DNA of 64,000 bases. Source: Ambrosia x helenae (lineage: Eukaryota > Streptophyta > Magnoliopsida > Asterales > Asteraceae). Positions 58,848-64,000 of the stretch are shown here, in pieces. The DNA lies in NCBI GenBank assembly GCA_030844895.1, contig CM061228.1, forward strand, positions 59,970,033-60,034,032. The letters run 5' to 3'. Below the pieces are notes generated by a model. It saw only the letters and a list, made by a program, of their open reading frames with translations, had not been told where the DNA came from and did not search any database. The first letter of the stretch is position 1, and each line of letters begins with the position of its first letter. The translations under genes were made by a program, and so were the position numbers.

Positions 58848-59400
58848 ATGTCTGGTTGTGCTGGTGGACGTACTGGGGGACGCCGTGGTGGCGCCGGGGG
58901 TCGCAATGGCGGTGGACGAGGTGGTGGAAACATCACCATGACTCAGGCGGAGTTGGAGCACATGTTACAGCAGCAGTTGAACGTTGCATTGGCTGCTTTC
59001 CAGGCTGCTCAGCAGACCCTGGGAAATACTAATCAGGTGCAGTCTGGGTGCACCTACAAGAAGTTCATGGACTATAAGCCCCATTTCTTCAATGGGACTG
59101 AAGGGGCAGTGGGACTACATAGGTGGTTGGAGAAGATCGAATCGGTGTTTGCTATGTGTAACTGTCCCGACGCTGATCGCGTCAAGTATGCTTCTGATAC
59201 TCTTGTGGGACACGCTTTGACTTGGTGGAACTCCACCACTGCGAATCATGGCCTGGGTGAGGCCAATGCTATGCCGTGGTCCGAGTTTGTTCAGATGTTG
59301 CGAGCAGAGTATTGCCCGAGGGACGAGATTATGAAGTTGGAGCATGAGTTCTGGAATCTGAAGATGGTTGGGTCGGAGATCGAGGAGTTGGCTGTGATGT
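58848..59400 (+). pseudogene. gag, 3'-truncated by an LTR insertion
   Basis: An RGG-rich start (MSGCAGGRTGGRRGG), then TQAELEHMLQQQLN, GCTYKKFMDYKPHFF, WWNSTTANHGLGEANAMPW and KLEHEFWNLKMVG. It is one open frame without the 82-bp intron. A 21-bp in-frame deletion removes residues after GSEIEE. The frame ends where the next LTR inserts at GATGT. Zinc knuckles are lost. It is the closest relative of the gag at 6472. Confidence 0.87.
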
Positions 59401-61192
59401 TGTGACACCCGGCAAATTCTGGTTAACAACGTTGTCTAGATGAAAGTCTACCTTAGCGAGTCACGCGTATATTGTACTTAACTGGGTTAGTTAAGTCGGG
59501 TTATGGTTCGGGAACTATCGGTTAGTCTAGAAGATCATTGGATGTTGGTCTAGAGGTTCATTAGATGTCAGTCCTTAACCAAGTGTACAAACGGTGACGA
59601 TTTGTAGGATCGTCAGGGCATACGGAACATACAAGTCTCGAGTCCCGGGAATTGGTGAACGAGTGTGAATATGTGTATTTACAAGTGTTATGTGTTTACA
59701 ATCATTATGTGACTTGTCGGTATGTGAATATGTGTTTAACATATGTTAAAACGGGGTTTAACGCGCAAAACACACGAAACTAGCCCCTATGGGCGATTAG
59801 GGGGCCAAATGCATGACTGTTCATGCGATTAGGCCCAAATGCATGACTGTTCATGCGATTAGGGGCCAAATGCATGACTGTTCATGCGATTAGGCCCAAA
59901 TGCATTACTGTTCATGCGATTAGGATTCCTAATCGCGTGTAAAGCTGCATAATCGCGTGTTACGGGCTGGACGACTAAAAACGACTATAAATACCATACT
60001 TGACCTCATAAACTTCATTATACAAACCCTAGTCGTCCCATAACCTGCCCAACACACACACAACCTCTGGAACGCGATTTTTGATCAAAACACAAGGTTT
60101 CAAGCTTAATCCATCATTCTTTCACAAATCTAAGGTTTGGTTTCCATCCATGAATATTTATAAACGTTTTTAATCAATCCCTAATGGTCCAGACCTGTTC
60201 TAAAACGGAAAAGCTTTCTGAAAATCGTTAATAAGTGTTGTTAATCGGATTTTAACTAGTATACATGTGTTATGGGTGTTTATGATTAGAAAGCTAGGGT
60301 TTTTATGATTCAAGATGAATGAATGACATGTTATTATGTTAGATCAGAATAATAATGATATTATGATGATAAAATCTGAGAATTGATTATTAGGGTTATA
60401 GTTACGCATGTTAGTATGATGTTGCATGCTATGTGAATGGTGTTTGGATTACGTGATTGCATGCAGGGCTGATAATACGAGGCAAAACGAAGGGTTTTAG
60501 TTGAAACATGTTTAGGATAGTGTTTGGGATGATATTGGGTGGTTACACACGTTCTGGATCTGATTTGGAGCGTTAAACGCGCGAAAAACTGGAACAGCAA
60601 GGTTACAGGCGATTAGCAATCCTAATCGCCTATGTTAGAGGCGATTAGGAGGCCAATCGCCAGTCTTTCATGTGATTAGGGCCTAATTGCTAGTACTTAC
60701 ATGCGATTAGCCCTAATTGCTAGTAGTTACATGTGGTATAGCCCTAAATGCTAGTAGTTACATGCAATTAGCCCTAAATGCTAGTAGTTACATGCAATTA
60801 GCCCTAAATGCTAGTAGTTACATGCAATTAGCCCTAAATGCTAGTAGTTACATGCGATTAGCCTTCCTAAATGCCAGTTGACCAACCTAAATGCTAGTTG
60901 ACTTTTCCTAAACGCGTGTACTGCTGCTGTAGGTATAAATTAGCATTCCGAGACCCGATTTGACATGTAGGAACATGCTAGGAACCCCGTAACATATCTA
61001 ATAACTTGGTAACATATGTTTGGATGTAATTCGGTGATACGTGAACTATGTGCTATAACTTGTTGTGCGTTAACGTATGTTAAGTGTGATTGCATGATTT
61101 CATGATTGAGAGCGTAAACCTAACACGGGAAGTCTCGGGTCACCAATGGGATGTCGAGTCTTGTACTTTGGGTCAGTTAAACAGTCACGGTG
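59401..61192 (+). mobile_element. Ty3/gypsy LTR (family of the 35708 element), 5' part
   Basis: TGTGACACCCGGCAAATTC, inserted after GATGT in gag. CTACCTTAGCGA is at 59448-59459. The first array (59788-59960) has a ~31-bp tandem of CAAATGCATGACTGTTCATG units, TATA is at 59986, and a second array with a ~32-bp tandem (GCTAGTAGTTACATGC) lies at 60690-60870. It is interrupted by the LINE at 61193, so its end, and whether it is solo or full length, cannot be seen. Confidence 0.85.
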
Positions 61193-61377
61193 TTTTTTTT
61201 TTTTTTTTTTGGGTAAAGGAGCTATGCTCCGGTAAAATTAAAAAACAAAATAATTACAAGCGTTCACAGGGCCAAGATCTTTTACAAAAAATATAAACAA
61301 CACAAAACAAGATCAAGGCCCAAATCAATCCAACCCGCAACTACAACCCACTAACATTCAAACACTATTATAACCCC

Positions 61378-63579
61378 CTAACCCATTACAATATTACCCA
61401 CCTCAATTACCTCTAAATCCAACCCAAATAGACCCAACCCCTTAATAACCCAATACATAAAAATACCCCATAATCCAACAGTCTTTTGTTCCATGGTCCA
61501 GCAGCTTACAATGCCTTCAAAACAAACTGATTTGCAATATTTAAAATTCCATTTGTAGTCAAGTAACCATTCCATCCAGCAATTCTTCTCAGCATCAAAT
61601 CTAAAATGTCCAGATTGACCCATCTTCAGACTATAATCAGCCTCTTTTTGAACCTTGCAGCCTTCCTGATAATATCCCTCAATCCCCATTCTACAATCAT
61701 TCCTGTCAATCCATAATCTAAACATAATCCAGCCAAAACAAGCTTGATCCATTATCCTCATACTTCCAGTTTCATTAAACCAATGAACTAAATTATAATA
61801 GCAGTTCAGCACAAAAGTAGTATAAACCCAACCCACAAACAAAACATTCCACCCACCAGACACAAACAGACTCAAAACACCTAGTCTAAACACAAAAAAC
61901 AGGTCAAGAAAAGAATACAAAATATAATAGGTTCCCCATCTTTGTCAAGATCTACAAATATAAAATATAGGGGAGGAAGTAAATGTCCTAAAAGCAAAGA
62001 TGGGCTCCATCCTTATATCTCCCCAGTTAAAGCTCTCCAACAGCTTATACAATCCTAACCACCAATTCAACCATGCAGAATTAACCCCATCCTCAAGATT
62101 GGAAGAAGGGATTAACAGATCTATCCCAGCCCTTAAACAGCATACCCCAACCTGAACAAAAATAGAAGGCTTTAACAGCCAGATCACTACCCAAAAGCAG
62201 AAAAAAACCACCACTCCACAAAAACACCCCATAAAGAGTCCCATCCCCCCCAGATAATGTAACAAAAGACACATAAGACTCTGAAAAGAAAAGAGGCTCA
62301 ACAAGCTCCACAAATAGAGCAGGGTTCCCCTCCACAGATCAGTTCTAAAAATGCAAAATATAGGGGAGGAAATTAATGACCTATTCACTGTGGAGGTGTC
62401 CATCCTTATTTCTCCATTATTTTTGCTGACCCACAGCATATAAAATCCTAACCACCAATCAACATAAGCAGAATTAAACCACTCCCCAGAATCGAGCCAG
62501 TGGTCTAATAGATCTTTAGAAAAATAAAACCAGATCAGATTAGTTAAAAAAAGAACAGAAGGCCCACAGGACCCAGAATCTACCCTTACACTTTTAAGTC
62601 TCCTTATATCAGCATGTTCCCAATTATGTTTCCCACCCTCCCAATTCAGCAAATGCCAACCAGACTGACCAGACTCAAAACCCAAAAGAAGAAAGCTCAA
62701 CAAGCTCCAAAAATAGAGCAGGGTTCCCCTCCACAGTTCAGTTCTAAGAATACAAAATTTAGGAGTGGAAAATAATGTCCTATACACTGTGGAGGTGTCC
62801 ATCCTTATCTCTCCAGAGTTTCTGCTGCCTCCCAGCATACCTAACCACCGAACAACCAAAGCAGATTTAGACCATACCTCAAATATGAAAATATGGTCCA
62901 ATAGAACTTTTAAAATAAAAAACCAACAAAGTAAATTTTGAATAAAAACAGAAGGCCCATAAGACCTAGAAACTACCCATAAGCTTTTAGTACTCCTTAT
63001 AACTGCAAGTTCCCAAAAGAGATACCCTCCCCCCCTGAAAGTACTGAACCAACTCAAATAGACAGACACAGACCAGACCAAAGACAGACTAAGCAAGACA
63101 GCAAACAAAAAGGTAACAAACCAGCAGTTGTTGCTAAGAAAAGGAAAAAATAAAAGACAAACAGACTTCCTAAAACTGCTGACCAAACCCATCCTTATAA
63201 CTCCCAAGAATGGGGTAACTCCAAACCATAAAAGATCTAACTCCCCCTCATCAGACACAAACCAAGACACAAAAAAGACAAAAGAACAGAGGACCACAAA
63301 ACCACTAAAAAATAAACTAAAACCCAAAAAATGGGTCAAAATGTAATGTCTAAACAAACCCAAACCAAACCCAGCACCATAAGAACCCCAGACATCAACA
63401 AGACCCCAAAAGAGCACACCCCCACCCCTTCTAAACAAGTCCCCATAACTGACCCTCCCTCCCCAACCCAGAACATACCATCCCATCAGAATTACATAAA
63501 AACCATTAGATCTCTTCATAACAATCTTTAAGAGAAACTTTAACATTCCAAACAGCAGCAGCCAAGACATCTTGCCCAC
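61378..63579 (-). CDS. Repetitive hydrophobic open frame downstream of LINE RT, one in-frame stop
   Basis: About 734 codons on the minus strand, broken only by a TGA at 61945-61947. Homology between repeat units continues across that stop. The frame overlaps the end of the RT zinc-domain frame in another phase, with an early ATG (…KMSWLLLFG). Four tandem units of about 131 residues share motifs such as GEIRMDTST, SPIFCIFRTDLWRG and LLYLWSLLS. The landmark repeats are 390, 399 and 393 bp apart, all multiples of three. The product would be rich in Trp, Phe and Leu, with several stretches long enough to span a membrane. I recognise no family. It may be an extra LINE ORF, or a sequence kept open for another reason. 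Confidence 0.5.
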
Positions 63580-64000
63580 TCCCCTTAACCTTCACACCAG
63601 AAAGTTTCAGACCAACCACATCTTCCACAAGTTTGCAAATGTTCATGGCAGACCTCTTTTTATTATTAAAGATCCTGTTATTTCTTTCTTGCCAAACAAA
63701 ATACACAGTTGCAGCCAAAGCCAATCTTTGAACACTTCCCCACAAAGATTTAACATTCCTCATTTTTTCCACAAACTTCACTATATTTTCCCACTCATCA
63801 GGCATGTTATCCAGCTTGGCTAAAACTTTAATTCTCCTCCAAACACTGGAAGAAAACTCACATTTGAAAAACAAATGATTATGACTATCAGCTCTAGCAC
63901 CACATAAACTACACTTTAATTCTTTATTAAGATTCCACCCCTCCATCCTATCTTGAGTAGGAAGTTTAAACTTAAAAGCCAACCATGTGATAAAAGTATG
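63506..64000 (-). CDS. LINE reverse transcriptase, C-terminal zinc-binding domain (partial)
   Basis: The end of ORF2, entering from beyond 64000. It reads ITWLAFKFKLPTQDRMEGW, then CSLCGARADSHNHLFFKC, the Cys2-His-Cys pattern of the zf-RVT domain found after plant LINE reverse transcriptases. Next come a helical segment (SSSVWRRIKVLAKLD) and VYFVWQERNNRIF, typical of the same domain. It stops with YEEI at 63506. The frame is open from the window edge, so the ATG-like start inside it is not real. Catalytic RT and endonuclease domains lie outside the window. Confidence 0.88.
   Translation of the reverse strand, partial: HTFITWLAFKFKLPTQDRMEGWNLNKELKCSLCGARADSHNHLFFKCEFSSSVWRRIKVLAKLDNMPDEWENIVKFVEKMRNVKSLWGSVQRLALAATVYFVWQERNNRIFNNKKRSAMNICKLVEDVVGLKLSGVKVKGSGQDVLAAAVWNVKVSLKDCYEEI

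Larger units (their letters stand above)
55905..59400 (+). mobile_element. Ty3/gypsy element, 5' half (LTR, leader, gag)
   Basis: The LTR 55905-58179 begins TGTGACGACC, with an inner polypurine tract and second start TGTGACACC at 55996 (91 bp in). The first array of GCGATTA-type motifs (56148-56312) includes a 31-bp tandem, TATA is at 56339, and the second array at 56722-56930. The primer site is at 58183-58195 and the gag start at 58848. The U3 motif CTACCTTAGCGA is absent (local deletion), but TCGCTAAGGTAG remains at 57903-57914. The body beyond gag is missing: another LTR begins at 59401. Confidence 0.87.
61193..64000 (-). mobile_element. LINE (non-LTR retrotransposon), 3' part
   Basis: The poly(A) tail appears as a run of 18 T (61193-61210). 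Just inside it, GGAGC-tat-GCTCC (61218-61230) can form a 3'-terminal stem-loop. Upstream on the minus strand lie a long repetitive open frame (61378-63579) and the C-terminal zinc-binding domain of RT (63506-64000). The element runs out of the window. Confidence 0.87.

Overview
The window is a retrotransposon-dense stretch of a plant nuclear genome. The evidence is chromodomain-bearing Ty3/gypsy pol, initiator-Met tRNA primer sites, a plant-type LINE with a zinc-binding RT tail, and a Pack-MULE carrying a plant MATE exon. A eudicot is likely, and Asteraceae is possible, but that last step is an impression. I see no intact single-copy host gene. Everything recognisable is transposon, transposon-captured gene fragment, or satellite.

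Layout. The oldest layer appears to be an AT-rich satellite made of two alternating monomers (dimer period about 1.17 kb). It occupies 1-958 (+), 8432-13347 (-, interrupted), 16241-16966 (+) and 52461-55904 (+). At 959-8431 lie pieces of three Ty3/gypsy LTRs, a decayed gag and a 100-N gap. At 10560-12169 a small DNA transposon in the satellite is itself hit by a Mutator-like Pack-MULE (10650-11832, perfect 9-bp TSD) that captured two exons of a MATE transporter gene. 13348-16240 is the 3' end of a gypsy element on the minus strand.

From 16967 to 52460 the window holds a nested set with matching target-site duplications (TSDs). A gag-only, copia-like element on the minus strand (TSD ACATT) contains a Ty3/gypsy element at 21351-51285 (TSD ACAAG). 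The 5' LTR of that element contains a gag-less LTR element at 22425-32220, whose own LTR contains a solo LTR at 25016-27638 (TSD ACCTC). Its protease gene contains a nearly intact 10-kb gypsy element at 35708-45712 (TSD TTCTG). After the last satellite block come a gypsy 5' half (55905-59400), an LTR inserted in its gag (59401-61192), and the 3' end of a LINE on the minus strand (61193-64000).

What stands out is RNA-level architecture shared by the gypsy families. A leader hairpin with an invariant palindromic loop GGTGCACA has compensating stem changes in four elements and lies two bases after a start-stop AUGUAG. A second hairpin directly follows the primer-binding site. A 12-base complementary pair links the start of U3 to the 5' leader and could circularise the RNA. 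Polypurine tracts are doubled, with family-specific usage. Hairpin-motif arrays bracket the TATA box. Two elements share an 82-bp phase-1 intron in gag. Separately, the LINE carries a roughly 734-codon frame of about 131-residue repeats broken by one stop, far more open than base composition predicts.
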